Notes: generated from the sequence alone by a model not told the origin. 64,000 nucleotides of DNA from Linum tenue (GCA_946122785.1 CAMGYJ010000005.1:64368200-64432199); one strand, 5' to 3'; positions 1-11,640 are shown, counted from the first letter of the stretch. Made by a program: numbers and translations.

Positions 1-482
1 ATAAGACGGGCGTTGGGACCTTGGCTAGCGCATAGCTTGCCTAGACATCTCCTAAGCAATGCCTAGGTGTTGGAAGAAAAAACAACAAAGTATATACATG
101 ACGAATGAAATAACAATTTACAACTTTCCCACTTTGGTTCAAAGGATTAATAACTTACTAATACTTTTTTCATAACGAATAATTTACTTAATACTTAACA
201 ACAAGAAAGATAGTTCGCAAGTCATAGAATCATATCTTAATAGCTAACAAAGTTCTTGAGCTACTGAAAAGATTGAGTTAGTAAATGTTGTTAATTTTTC
301 TCTTTGATATTGATTGTCTAGATCCACGTAATATGCCTAGATGACACCTGCGCATCGCCTTAATTACATCATCACCCATTTCTCAATACCTAATTCGCTA
401 CGGGAACCCTAAGCGAGGCATTTTGGTATTGCCTAGTGCCTATGCGTGTCTAAGCATAAGTTTAAGCGCACCTTTTTGAACA
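1..482. repeat. partial hAT-like repeat cut by the window edge
   Basis: No coding potential. The segment mixes short inverted echoes of a GCCTAGG / TGCCTAG motif with a right end reading GCGCACCTTTTTGAACAATG near 465-484. The reverse complement of that end (CAAAAAGGTGCGCTTA) looks like the terminus of an hAT-type MITE. The left end lies outside the window, so terminal repeats and target duplication cannot be tested. Confidence 0.3.
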
Positions 483-1050
483 ATGATTTTAGATAATGTG
501 TTTTACAATTTTATTTATAAAAGGTGTATTCCATGATGTGTTTCAAAAACATGTATCAAACAATTAAAAATGATATCTCAAATTCAAGTCGAATCGAGAT
601 CACAAATTCTACATCTTAAAATCCCCCCCCCCTATTTGATCATTTTGCATAGTAGAAGTATACGTTTACTAATAATTAGGTTCCAGTGCAAAGCCCTTTC
701 TATCCGTAGTACTAAGAAACCTGATCTAATGATTTTGATTTGAGAAGGAGAGATCCAAAGATTCATATCATAAAGGGGCAATTAGGAAAATAAGAGACGT
801 AGGAGAGATATCACATATTTTTTGGCAGCTGAGCAATTATTTGAGGCAGTGAGCAAATTTCAAGGTGTGTCGTAAAAGCATTTTTCAAATCTTCTCCAAA
901 AATTCAACGGCCCATAGCTCATTCGTTTAAAATCGAATTTCATAATTTTTTGCTTAGAAATATCATATTTTTTGTGGTTTAAAAGATTATGTCCATTTCA
1001 ATATTTTTTGAATAAAACATTTTCATGTCATCATTCCACTAGATTTTATA

Positions 1051-1290
1051 ATATTACCAATTATAGTGGTATGATGTTGACATGATAGTGACATGCTGTT
1101 GGTATGTCTTAAGTTTGACAAAATAATTTAATGTCATCATATCATGATATGATAGTCTATAATGTTGGTATGAAGTGTTATATTTGACAAAATAATTTGA
1201 TGATATCATATAATATCTTGATATAATAGTTGTATGATGTGAAGTTAGTCTTACTATAGTGGTAAGATCATGATATGATAGTTGTAACAA
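1051..1290. repeat. degenerate AT-rich tandem repeat
   Basis: The 16-mer TTTGACAAAATAATTT occurs at about 1114 and again at about 1183. TTGGTATG recurs about 65 bp apart, and GATATGATAG-like words recur through the block, giving a loose 65-70 bp period. The minus-strand reading frame across it (1054-1350) has low-complexity composition and is a by-product of the repeat. The rest of 483-1563 is AT-rich and holds nothing else I can name. Confidence 0.4.
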
Positions 1291-1571
1291 AGTGTTTTTT
1301 AGTATACTCTGCCACATGCCCATTCTCTTGCCCATCAATTCCATTTCCAAGTACTTGAACTATCCCTCCACCTTCATGCACCCTCATTATCTAGCATATG
1401 GTGACTCCAAAGTGGTGATCTGACAACTGCACATAAGTCGGTGGAAGATTTGTTGGGCGGTAGCCTGCTTTAAGAGTGTCATCGGTTGTTTGAGTCATGT
1501 CCTCTTTGTATAGTTTTTAGGGTGCCCTTGACCAGGGGTGACCATGTTCATCGCCCTTCACCAAGCGTGAC

Positions 1572-1983
1572 TAGGAATGGCAATGGGGCGGGTCCGGGAC
1601 GGGTATCTCGATACCCATACCCGCCCCATGGCAGGTCGGGTCTAGGGCGGGTAATTTATAATGGGCGCGGGTCGGGGCAGGTCGACCCAATGAGTATGTA
1701 ATTTATGCGACAAACATTAGAAATATTCATTATTTTCATTAAAAGACCTAGAAAGAAACCATAATATGATAAAATGTAGTTAAATTATTGGAGAAATTGA
1801 GGTTTTCACCTACAACTTTATTATAGCTAAAATATGATGTAATAAGAGGAAAATCCTAAGTAATTTGACTAAGATTACATGTAATTTAGGCAAGAATGGG
1901 TCGACAATGGGTCAGGTCGGACCCACCCCAAAATAGGGCAAACAGGTCGGGTAAATCGGGTCAGATCAAAATTATCATCCCTA
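1572..1983. mobile_element. hAT-type MITE with 8-bp target duplication
   Basis: The element begins TAGGAATGGCAAT and ends ATTATCATCCCTA. These termini are imperfect inverted repeats, 10 of 13 positions matching. It is flanked by the perfect 8-bp direct repeat AGCGTGAC at 1564-1571 and 1984-1991, the duplication size expected for hAT transposition. The ends are rich in GGGTCGGGT-like words and the middle is AT-rich. No transposase is present, so it is non-autonomous. Similar TAGGG-type termini recur at 26679, 28454, 38478 and 40293. Confidence 0.8.
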
Positions 1984-2019
1984 AGCGTGACCATGTTCAC
2001 GACCATGGATAGTGGCTTA

Positions 2020-2860
2020 GAACTTCAGCAGGCAGCCAACAAGAGGCAAGAAAGTTTTGACACTTGGATCGTGGTTAAGGAGCTTTACGATCGCGAGAAA
2101 GATCACGACAGTGATATCAAAGATCACGGCCTTGATCTTACAAAGGAGGACGCAATCTAAGAACTTGAAGACGAAGTGAAAATACGAACTTTCGGGCGAT
2201 TCGGTGTTGTTCTAGGCTAGTTAGAACTTGGGCCATTTTAGAGGGAGATACACCTTGGGAGAGCTTAGAAGAAGATCAAATCCGCCCAAGGAGCAAAGAG
2301 AGGGTGAAATCCAAGGAGAAGAAGAAGATTTCCACCATTCCTCCTCTTCTTAGTTTGTATTTTCTTTCTCTCTATGACTTGAATCCCTATGGTTGTTTAT
2401 GAAAGATGAACCCTAGTTTATAGTTTTTTTTAAGGTTTTGTGTATGGATTTGCTTGTTTTAGTGATTATATTCTTTATTTATGTTTGGGTTTGTCTCTCC
2501 AACTCTTCCCTAATAGCCTACAACTAAGTCTCAGTACTAGGCAAGAATTTTAGGGTTAAACAAGATTTCAGATCCTTGAGGCTAATTAAAGGTAGATGAA
2601 TGATCTTAGGGTTCCTTTTAGTGCACGAGGAGACCGTACCCCTATTAGATGAATGCCTTCCCGAGACAATGCTAGAGATGATGCAAGCGTCATCAATCCA
2701 TCGCTTTAGTATACATGATAGATTGAACCTATTGAGAGGAACAAGTGGTCATTCCTTAGTACGCGAACTTTGACTGAAGTGAAAATGGGTCTCTGGGAGG
2801 GAGCATACTAGGAGGAGGCAAAATAATCATTGAGTTCAGCGAGTTTCGCACCTTATCCTG
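2020..2860 (+). repeat. dispersed LTR-like repeat A, copy 1
   Basis: About 840 bp without a sustained reading frame. It aligns by eye with 14940-15660: both carry GGTAGATGAATGATCTTAGG, a TTTGTCTCTCCAACTCTTCC block, the TCATCxATCCATCGCTTTA block, and the motif GATTGAACCTATT in near-identical order. Composition and layout (GATCACGG-rich left part, purine-rich leader, AACCCTAG) suggest a degraded LTR and leader of a Ty3-type element. No LTR pair, primer site or target duplication was found. The stretch 2861-3150 continues as non-coding sequence, possibly part of the same repeat. Confidence 0.5.
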
Positions 2861-3157
2861 CAAACCCAAACTATAGCTAGAGGAATTCAATCCCTAGAAA
2901 ACCATCTCATCTCTAGCGGTCTCCCAACTACTTGGTTGGTTGGTTGTTTTGTTTTTAGTTAGGTTAGATTAGATACATCACCCAACCTTACGATTTGATT
3001 AGATAGTAGTAGCGAAGTAATAATAAGCTTAAGATTTCCTTGGAATACGACTGAGCCACTTTATTACATCACTAGCTTAGTTATACTTGGCTTTGTTAGG
3101 AGTGACTAGAGCGTGCTTCAACTTATAAAATAGTGTTTGATTTCTCTCGTCAGACAA

Positions 3158-4437
3158 TATTTTTGGGCAAGAAAACTCTAGTGTTTGAATTCAATAAATG
3201 CACATTTGATTTCTTGAACAACAAAAACTTAATTGGTTCACACCTCTCTGACCAATGTTTGAAAGAGGGTGTTTGATGTTTTTTTATGGTTTCGTGGGAA
3301 CAAAATATGTTACGTTACTCTACTCCTATGGAGGTTTAGTGAGATCTCGAGAAACTAGCCATGGCTAATTTGACGAGAAAAGGTAAATTTTGATATTAGG
3401 TGTCAAGTGTTTAGTTGTGGAACCATTTTCTCATCTTCGTTTCTCCTATTTATAACCATCGGGTGTAACTATCTTGGTAACCTCTAGCTCGCATGTTGCT
3501 CCAAACCACCTCGGGTTCCTCATTGCTACCTTGGTGACCGGTTGATAACTGGCATCTAGGTGGCTTGACATCGGGCTAGATTAGTGTTGAGTTGAGCTCC
3601 ATCATGTCGCCTTGTCCTCGCTAGATGGTGCTGGAGAGCCTCATTGCCTTGCCTCCATCACATTGCTTCTTACCACTAAGACTCTTTGATAGCCTTGGAG
3701 GCCTCGTACTTAGTCTCCATGTTGCTCTCATCTTGGTACCACCCTCCATCTTGTCACCTTTCCATGATTACGTCTTGACGGGATGAGAACTTATCCCCTT
3801 TACCCACCAAGACTCCATGCTTAGTCTTCGAATGCTTGACATGGTGTCATCTTGTTGGCTTACTACTTGCTACCAAGATACTTGTAATGTCTTCACTTTT
3901 GAGGTTCCATACTTAGGCAAATTTTCATATTTCGGTACCAGGCTTGTCTTGTTGGATTGGTACCCTCATGGCTTCATACTTAGCCAAATTTCATGTTTTG
4001 GTACCAAGCCTGCTTTGCCGGATTGGTACCCTCTTAGTTCCATACTTAGCCAAATTTTATGTCTTGGTATCAAGCTTGCTTTGTCGGCTTGGTACCCTGT
4101 TGGCTTCATACTTAGCCCAATTTCGTGTCTTGGTACCAAGCCTACCTTTCCGACTTGGAACCCTATTGCTTGGCTACCAGGCCTACCTTGTTTCCATACT
4201 TAGTTTTTTTAGAGCCGTATTTCATACCAAGGGGAATGAGGCTACTAACCATCGAGGCTAGGAGATTGGTCGGTCATGTGTGTATGTGAGAGGGAGTTTG
4301 ACCACTTAAGCCCAAAAACCTAACCAAACAACGCCCATCTAGCTCATTTAATGATTAATCTGGAGTTGGCCTTAAAATGCCATTACATCTCTAATAGTTA
4401 ATCGATGTGGTACAAGTTGATTTTTTATGGGTAAGCA
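3158..4437 (-). mobile_element. diverged solo LTR related to the 29908-35959 element
   Basis: This 1.28-kb block aligns end to end with the 1033-bp LTRs at 29908 and 34927. Shared landmarks are GAAAACT near the left end, GGTTCACACCTCT, a CTCCTATGGAGGTT block, a CTCCTATTTATA box (minus-strand TATA at 3447-3454), a central minisatellite, and a right end AATCGATGTGGTAC. It ends in CA. The left TG is changed to TA if the aligned start is right. Flanks GACAA (3153-3157) and GACGA (4438-4442) could be a 5-bp target duplication with one change. No internal region or second LTR is present, so a solo LTR formed by recombination is the simplest reading. Orientation matches the minus-sense element. Confidence 0.6.
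3908..4205. repeat. 66-bp minisatellite inside the solo LTR
   Basis: The word CATACTTAG recurs at 3908, 3975, 4041 and 4107 (spacing 67, 66, 66) and again at 4195. Each unit contains a TTGGTACC..GGTACCAAGC pair and a CTTGCTTTG-type core. The two overlapping plus-strand frames at 3817-4203 and 3944-4261 translate this repeat (periodic SCxGTK..LPxWYP) and are not genes. Confidence 0.85.
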
Positions 4438-5158
4438 GACGACAAGGACCTCTATACCACCATGGCTCTTCTAGATTTGGTTTTTTTTTTATTACGTGAT
4501 TGAGGGTCATGTTTTATTATTCTTGTGGGCATGACATGACCCTTTAAGAGAAGGTCATATCTCTCATTAAATCATGTACATGCTCATTATAACTTAGTGA
4601 CTTGGGCTTAAACGTCAATATTCATGAGACACAACTTAAATAACATTAGTTGCTATAATTAAGGGATTAGTACAAGTTTACCACTATTCTTTCGGTAGTA
4701 TGACTAGGAACCATTCCACTTTCCAGCCATAAACCAGGCAAGAAGATTGCCCCACCCGCACGTGTCTGGAAGGGCTTTGGGTATAATTATTAGTTACATG
4801 GAGAGAGCCAGAGGGGCTGCATGCTGCAGCAGCACTTGGTTTTACATCGGATTCCATTGACAAGCTTGAGATTTCACGTCATTCCTCTGTAATAATAAAC
4901 CAACTCCTTGCCACAGTAACGATTCACGGATCGCTACCTTAATGGTTAGCACGCACAAATTATTATTATTATTATTATTATGATTATTACTAACCTTTTA
5001 AAGAGGAGCACGACGATTAAGGCAACTCAACTAGACAATTTCAAACTATTTAGCACTATGGCGCTCAATTGATGCATGCATAGTTCATTTCTGGATATTT
5101 AGAGCATATCTAGTCCTATTTAATTAAGCTAGAGCTAGCTTAGGATGGAAACCCAAAT
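4438..5158. other. intergenic, ATT microsatellite at 4959-4981
   Basis: No gene seen. The only distinct feature is an (ATT)n run of about 23 bp ending near 4981. Confidence 0.5.
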
Positions 5159-5640
5159 ATGGAGCGATTCTTCCTAGGTAATAAACCATTTCATAATAGT
5201 TCGGGTTTATGCTGTCTGCTGATCTCCGGTCAATCCCCTCGCCCTTTTCGCTCGCAGAAAGAAAATTTCAGAACCCACGAATCACCCATTGAAAATAGTG
5301 AAGAGGAGCACCAGGAGGGAGAAAAGATGGGACAAGAGGGAGAGCGCGAGGACAGATTCTTGCGGATCCGGGTGGCGACTTCGATGAGGGAGTCAGGGCG
5401 AATGAATGCGGAGTAGCGGTCGATGAGTTCTGTCCAAGGGCGACGCTAGGAGAAGCCCTGGCAAGCGGAGGAGGAGCAGTGGGAGATGAAGTTGCGGAAG
5501 GACGACGTGGTGATTGCAGGCTGGGCCGTGGGGTTCGTTACCGGGAGAGGCAGAACGACCTTTTTCCAGACGACGGCATCCTTCAAAGATCCGCCAGTTA
5601 CAATCCCGACTCAGTGTGGCGGTTAAGCTACCACTAACAA
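5159..5640 (+). other. GC-rich block of unknown origin
   Basis: A GC-rich island in AT-rich surroundings with an 85-codon plus-strand frame (5159-5416) that is Glu/Arg-rich and matches no family I recognise. No splice-linked continuation was convincing. It could be a captured exon or the decayed 5' end of a gene. The sequence 5641-6280 that follows is AT-rich and empty apart from short chance frames. Confidence 0.2.
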
Positions 5641-6281
5641 CGGTTCCGATAAGTTTTGCTCTCTTATTATTTTTATTGTTTCTTTAGTTTTCTTTATAAT
5701 TATCCTCCATAATTTATTTATTTTTCAATTATTCTTTTGATACTTTTCATTTATATCTTCTACAATTATTGCATAAGTTTTAAAATGAAATTCATGAAAA
5801 AAAACAAAAAGGTTAGATTTCCTCTCTATGAGTAGGTTGCATATTATGCTTCATGGGTGCTGCCCGATAACGGCCTTCGACATCATGCTCGTTGATTGTG
5901 CCGCTTGCCAGGGATCTCCTTGAGTTCGACTTCTCGATTGTGAGTATGTCCAAATGGCTACCACAGGATCCCCTGGCTTGTTTTTTTGTTTTCTTATTTT
6001 GCAAGTTCCTTATGGCTGCTGATAGAGCGTTGTATTCTTTAAATGATTTATTGCATTTTATGGTCTTAGTTCCGTTTTCACTATTTTGATTTGCAGGGAT
6101 GCTCCTTCGGCTATTGAATTCTCCATGTTGGTGATTCGTCACTGGATGCTAAGGCTTGTGTAGTCTCCTTAGACATTCAACCGGGACTAATAGAGTTGCA
6201 CCAAGCAATGCACAAGCAAACAGCTCTGCTCCCAGCAGACCTGAAAATGGCGGCCTGACTGTGGATGGACTTCCTCCAAAC

Positions 6282-6660
6282 ACAATAAATGTTTGGTCCG
6301 ATGGTGCGGCTAAGCGTGGACAAGGCGGAAGTATTGGTTTTGTGGGTTTCTAAGCACCAGGTAATATTCTCTTCGCTTTCGGAAATGATATGAAGACTTA
6401 CAAGATCCCTTTGTTACGAAATGTTTATCCCTAAGAGATGCTTTACAATGGTGCTTGACCCATGGCTTTGTTTTTGTCAAAATTCATGGGGACTCACAAC
6501 AATTGATAACACGGATGGTGGGGGATGATTTTGCTCATGATCGGAGTGGAGCTGTGCTCGAAGATGCCCGAGTCCTAGCTTTCCCAATTCAGTTGGATCT
6601 CTTCCTGCTTTGTTTCTCGTTAACTTAATAGGGCTCATCAAGTGGCACATAAATCCCTCT
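6282..6660 (+). pseudogene. RNase H-like (RVT_3 type) remnant, probably from a LINE
   Basis: One frame gives VWSDGAAKRGQGGSIGFVGF, then a stop. A shifted frame gives DALQWCLTHGFVFVKIHGDS, then QQLITRM and later GAVLEDARVLAFP, and finally RAHQVAHKS. This is the order of the plant RVT_3 RNase H-like fold: the first Asp in SDG, the ALQWCL helix, the catalytic Asp in HGDS, and the terminal A-HQVAH. Stops at about 6351, 6432 and 6634 and at least two frame changes show it is dead. Such domains end plant L1-type LINEs and also occur as stand-alone proteins, and I cannot tell which this was. Confidence 0.55.
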
Positions 6661-7095
6661 CATCGGGAGACCATTGATCGACTCTCGCGCATTACTTATT
6701 TCAAACTCCCGCACATTACTTATTTCCTCTGTATGACTGAAGTTTTTACCCCTGACTTTGCCAAAAAAAAACCATTTCATAATAATGATGATGTTTTTTT
6801 TTTCTTCTCTATCATAACAACGGTAATAAATTAAGCATACGTGGAGGCCCTGTGAATAATTATATGGTGGATTTTCTTATTAAAAATTTGTTGACAAAAT
6901 TTTTTAAGGAATAAAATGAATGGTTTCAAACTTTAAATCCGTCATCAACCATAAATTCAATTATAAGCCAAATCAAAATTAGAGCATATAAAACATTTTG
7001 TTATATTCAACAACATTGTTTTTTGTTGGCAGTTAACCACTTTGTCAAAAGATCTCTACCATGAGCTGACCTATCACCAGAGGAGTTAGAGTGCT

Positions 7096-7317
7096 TGTTA
7101 GTTTGTGAAAGTCCGAGTACCAATGTGTAATTGTCCTGTAAACCGTGTAGTTAGGGTTTGGTGAGAACTTATATATTTACCTGGGTATCGTAGTTGAAAG
7201 GTAATGAATCATAATAAGAAAAACATGAGAGGGAGATCCTCTCCGTGGACTAGTGTCATATTGACGCTACCACGTTAAAAAACTCAGCATTCTTCTTTTA
7301 GAATAGACCTTTTGACA
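7096..7317 (+). repeat. 5' LTR of copia element 1
   Basis: 222 bp, TGTTAG to TTGACA. Contains a TATATATTTA stretch near 7170 that could serve as TATA box. The matching 3' copy is at 12159-12380, with no indels between them. Confidence 0.9.
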
Positions 7318-7329
7318 TGGTATCAGAGC
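7318..7329 (+). promoter_or_regulatory. primer binding site for initiator-Met tRNA
   Basis: TGGTATCAGAGC starts at the base after the 5' LTR. It is complementary to the 3' end of plant initiator-Met tRNA, the usual primer of plant copia elements. The 370-bp leader from here to the gag start at 7700 has an overlapping hydrophobic frame that I regard as chance. Confidence 0.9.
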
Positions 7330-7699
7330 ATGCGATATGAGATTTGTTAATTGTATTTCGCTGGTGATTGTCTGATCACCATCTGTTTCGGCCGACTAGG
7401 ATTTTCTTCGGCTCTCTTCCTGGCTCGTTCTGCGCGTGGCTTCGCAACTTGGATTTATTTCCTTTTCATCAGGTTGTTTTGAGCGCTTCTCATCAGGCTG
7501 GTTTGTCAACTCTCTTGTCCGTGGCGTTCATTATTTGGTGTGCCTTGCTTCTACTTTGTCATTTGCTAGCATTTTGTCCTTTGATTGTCTTGATTATTGG
7601 TCTTGCCTACTGCTGCATCTGGCTCTCGCTTGGTTTTTTGCTTGTTGTGTCTTGGTTCTTGGTCTCGCACATTAGGTTCGCTCACTGATCCTTGTCAAG

Positions 7700-8550
7700 A
7701 TGGAAGGTTTCTCAGTTAAGTTCGACGGCAAGAATTTTCCGTTGTGGGAATTTCAATTCCGTAAATTTGTGGAAGGGAAGCGCTTGCTTCCAATTTTGAC
7801 AGGTCAATCTCCTTGTCCTGTCGCTGGTTCGTCTGACAAGGACGTCAACGATTGGGCTTCTGGTAATGCTCAAGTCGTGACCTGGCTCTTGTCGATGGTG
7901 GATACAGCTACGACCTTGAGTCTTCGTCGGTTCACTGATGCTAGGGACATGTGGAAACACATCTGCTCGACTTATACTCGGAACGATGCGGCTCGACAAT
8001 TCGAGCTTGAGACTCAGATTGCGGCATTCAAACATGGTGATATGAATGTTCGCACGTATTATCAGGCTATTTCCACACTCTGGACTGAATATGATCTTCT
8101 AGCTGCGTCCCTTGTGTCCACTACAGTCTCTGTTGAAGTGTTGAAGGAGAGATCACGTTCTCACCTCATGCAGTTTCTCATGAAACTTCGTCCCGATATT
8201 GAGCCCATTGGGTCCTCTCTGCTGCATCGCCAGGTGGCGACTATTGATGAAGCCCTCGTTGAACTCATTCGCGAGGAGACCCGTTTACGGAGTCAGGAGC
8301 AGCTCGATCAACATTTGCCTTCTTCCGATGCTGCTTTCGCTGTTGGTCGTGGTGGTTCTGGTAAGCCTCAATTTCAGCGCCGCGACACTAGTCATCTTAC
8401 TTGTCATTATTGTTAGGAGCTTAGACATATTCAGCCGCATTGCAAGGAGCGCAATATTTGTATCTACTACAAGCGGTAAGGGCACATTATCTTGAAGTGC
8501 AAATCTCTGGCTCGTTGTAGTCGTGGGGGTCGTTTTCCTCTGGTGGTTCC
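7700..8550 (+). pseudogene. copia gag (UBN2-type) with broken zinc knuckle
   Basis: ATG at 7700 opens MEGFSVKFDGKNFPLWEFQF, the typical N terminus of plant copia gag, followed by MWKHICSTYTRNDAARQFEL and the helical UBN2 region. The frame reaches the nucleocapsid zinc knuckle CHYC-x-ELRHIQPHC (CX2CX4HX4C) but reads TAG (8414-8416) at the x, most simply CAG changed to TAG. It stops again at TAA 8477-8479 within a second knuckle-like stretch (GHIILKC). About 8532-8536 a TTTT run appears one base short, because the downstream frame continues only after a +1 shift. Gag packages element RNA into cytoplasmic particles; this copy cannot make a full product. Confidence 0.8.
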
Positions 8551-8685
8551 CGCCCTGGTTCGTCTGCTAATCGTGGTGGTGGCTAGAGCTATGCGGTCGA
8601 GGTTGCTGTTCCTTGCCCCGCCGCACCTCCTGCTGCCTCGGGTGGTCCTTCTTCCTCTACCTTCACGGCTGATGTTGTTCATCGT

Positions 8686-9105
8686 TTGTTTGCCGAGGTG
8701 CTTCAAGAAACTCTTTATGTTGCTTTGAACTCTGCTTTTGCGACTGGTGGTGCATCAGGTACTTCTTGCTGGTTACTTGACTCTGCTTTTGTGATTGGTG
8801 GTGCATCAGGTACTTCTCGCTGGTTACTTGACTTTGCTGCTTTTAATCACATGACTCGTGCCCGATCCTGTTTCTCTACTTTACATCCTTCCTCTGTTCT
8901 CTCATTACAAGTTGCTAATGGTGCTCGAATTCCTGTTCATGGTATTGGGACTGCTACTACTGTTCGTGTGAGCATTCCTAATACGTTGTATGTTCCCAAG
9001 CTTGTTCATAACCTAGTCTCGGTTGGGCAACTGATAGAAAAAAGTTGTGAGGTTGGTTTGATCAAAATGGGTGTGTTGTGCAGGATCCGACAACAGGGAG
9101 GGTAA
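8686..9105 (+). pseudogene. copia protease region, active site altered, 51-bp duplication
   Basis: The frame contains WLLDFAAFNHMT where active copia proteases read W-L-D-S-G-A-S-x-H-M-T. The catalytic D-S-G triad is therefore D-F-A, and the residue after it is also changed. Just upstream a 51-bp unit is tandemly repeated (about 8731-8832), so that GGASGTSxWLLD appears twice. The downstream IPNTLYVPKLVHNLVSVGQL is the normal protease C-terminal signature. The frame ends at 9105 and integrase resumes in another frame at 9159. Confidence 0.75.
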
Positions 9106-9158
9106 TCGGGTAGGGTAGGAAGGACGACCGCGTCTTTATCCTTGTTGAGCATGGTGTC

Positions 9159-10290
9159 TTGGAGTCGGATTCGAAGAAACCATTGGATTCAGAGATGGTG
9201 GCGCGTACGGATCATGGTGTTGTGGGTTCTTTTGCTAGCCCTGGGTCGGATTTCCTTTCTTCTTCCCATGTAGACACTTCTGCAGTTTCGGAGGGTAATT
9301 TGATTTTTTCTGTAAAGCCTAAGGGCTCTTTGGATTTTACCAAACAGAAAAATTTGTTGAATTTATGGCATTGTCGCCTTGGGCATCCCCACAAGGCAAG
9401 ATTATTTGATATGTTTCAACGGGGATTAATTCTCGACAGTTTACCTTCACAGTTTGATCCGTCTGACTCTTGCATTAGTTGTATTGAGGCCAAGACTTTC
9501 CAATCACCATTCTCACTCAGTGATACTGCTTATACGGATCCGTTTGAGCTCGTTCATACAGACCTTTGGGGGTCGTCTCCTATCCACTCGCGCATGGGTT
9601 TTTGCTATTTCGCGCTCTTCATTGATCATGCAACCTGGTTTGCTTGGATCTGTTTTCTTCGGCATAAATTCGAGCTTGTCACTCACGCCCAACACTTTGT
9701 TAAGATGGTTCAAACTCAGTTCGGTAAGATAGTTAAGGCTATTCAGTCTGACCCTGGAGGTGAGTTTAGTTCTACTCCTCTTGTTGCGTTTTATCAGTCT
9801 CATGGTATTCTTTCCTAGCAGTCTTGTCCCGGTGTATCCCAGTAAAATGGTGTGGAAGAAAGAAAACATCGTCATGTTTTGGAGTTAACTCATGCCTTAT
9901 TGTTTCACTCGCGTATTCCTCGTACCTTTTGGGTTGATGCCGTCAGTACAACTGTTTTATCTCATCAACCGCCAGGTCACACCGGTTCTCGACCAGCTTT
10001 CTCCTTTTCAGCGCCTCTACTCAAAGGACCCAGATTACTCTCGAATGCTGGTTTTCGGCTGCCTTTGTTTTGTTCTACTACCCAAGAAGGCCCATGATAA
10101 GTTCTCTCCGAAAACAGCTCGTGTGTGTTTGTCAGTTACAGTGCTCAGCATAAGGGCTACTTGTGCTACGGTCCGGTGGCTCGACGAATGCACATTTTGT
10201 GTCACGTTATTTTTCTTGAACATGTCATGTATTATCCGGTGGCTGATCAACCGGACAAATCGTCCTGGGATTTCTTGTGTTCTCTGACGC
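9159..10290 (+). pseudogene. copia integrase with interrupted catalytic core
   Basis: The zinc-binding HHCC domain reads WHCRLGHPH then CISCIEAK (about 9366-9490). The DDE core shows the first Asp in HTDLWG (about 9555), the second in QSDPGGEF (about 9748), and the Glu in NGVEERKHRH. Between the second and third acidic residues are two in-frame stops (TAG 9817-9819 after GILS, TAA 9843-9845 before NGVEE). Both are explained by C-to-T changes of Gln codons. Later frames (9892-10287) hold pieces of the C-terminal domain and the variable linker to reverse transcriptase. Confidence 0.8.
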
Positions 10291-10601
10291 CCTTCGAGTC
10301 TCCTTCGTCTTTACCTCGGGCTGATTTTCAGGGAGGGGATCTTGGTGAAAATCAGTCCCTTGACTCGTCCGGCCCTCAGCTCAGCTATTCTTCTTCCTCT
10401 ACCTCGGGCGCACCGACACATCATTCCTCTCCTTCTTCAGATTCAGCTGGTGGTGGTAATAATTTTTTGCCTCATATCACTCTCCAGGACCGCTCGAGCT
10501 CGCCCAGTTCTGCTAGTGACCGAACCAACTAGACAGCGAGTGGTCATTCCTCTTCGTCAAGCTCAAGTGCTTCGGATCTTCATTTTGATACACCGCCTCC
10601 A

Positions 10602-11640
10602 TTGCCCCTACTGCAGCGGTCAACTCGGGCTAATTTGGGACAGCCGCCGAGACACTTGGATGATTTTGACGTGGGATTTTCAGCTGAAGCTATTCCTATA
10701 CCACGTCATTATCTCTTTGCTCATGGAAACATCAACAGGGATTTAGTTCCACGAGTTCCAGGCAGTTCAATGATCAGGTGTCGGTGGGTATACACCGTCA
10801 AGATGAAGGCGGATGGCACACTGGACAGGTACAAGGCGAGGCTTGTAGCTCAGGGATTTAGACAGGAATACGGAATAGATTACGAGGAGACATTTGCTCC
10901 AATGGTTAAAATGCAGACAGTTCGCAGTGTGTTGGCATTTGCAGCAATGAAGCAGTGGAAGATCATTCAGTTTGATGTGAAGAATGCGTTTCTTCATGGA
11001 GTGTCCTGAGGGTTATACAAAGGGAGGACCAGGGATGGTTTGTAGGCTGCGACGTTCTCTCTATGGTCTGCAACAGGCACCAAGGGCTTGGTTTGAAAAA
11101 TTTCATGGCACTATACTTCAGGCAGGCATTGTATAGAGTCAGAATGATCCGTCAATGTTCACTCGGCAGACTGCTCAGGAAAATACAGTTCTACTTTTGT
11201 ATGTCGACTATATGATTGTGAACGGGAGTGACACAGAGAGAATTAAGGAACTGACGCAGTCGTTACACTCGGCCTTTAATCTTAAAGAATTGGGCGAGGC
11301 GTCTTTTTTTATGGGTCTAGAGATACATAGAAGTGTTGCAAGTTTGCTTTTCAATCAAAAGAAGTATATCAGTGATCTGTTGGAGATAGCTCAGTTTGCA
11401 GATTGCAAGCCGTGCGCGACCCCAATGGAACAAAATTTGAAGCTCACTCGTGAAGATGGAGTATTGTTAGATGATCAAACGTTCTACAGAAGTATACTGC
11501 AAAGTTTGATCTATTTAACGCATACACGTCCTGACATAGCCTATGTTGTTCAAGTGGTAAGCCAGTTTATGGGAGTTGCGTGCACAGCGCATTTGGATGT
11601 TGTTCACAGAATACTGCGGTACTTGAAGGGGACTAGAGAT
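10602..11640 (+). pseudogene. copia reverse transcriptase, broken
   Basis: Recognisable from [20 protein letters not shown] through [19 protein letters not shown], and [10 protein letters not shown] (first catalytic Asp), then a stop at about 11007-11009 with a local deletion. It resumes as SLYGLQQAPRAWFEKFHGT, another stop at about 11134, then the active-site motif as YVDYM (about 11200) where YVDDM is required. Loss of the second Asp would abolish polymerisation. Continues through ELGEASFFMGLEI and TRPDIAYVV. Confidence 0.85.

Noticed and set aside
3817..4261. Two overlapping plus-strand frames with periodic SCxGTK..LPxWYP peptides
   Set aside because: They are translations of the 66-bp minisatellite inside a solo LTR.
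7368..7688. Hydrophobic 106-codon frame that could look like a membrane protein
   Set aside because: It lies in the leader between primer site and gag of copia element 1 and has no conserved features.
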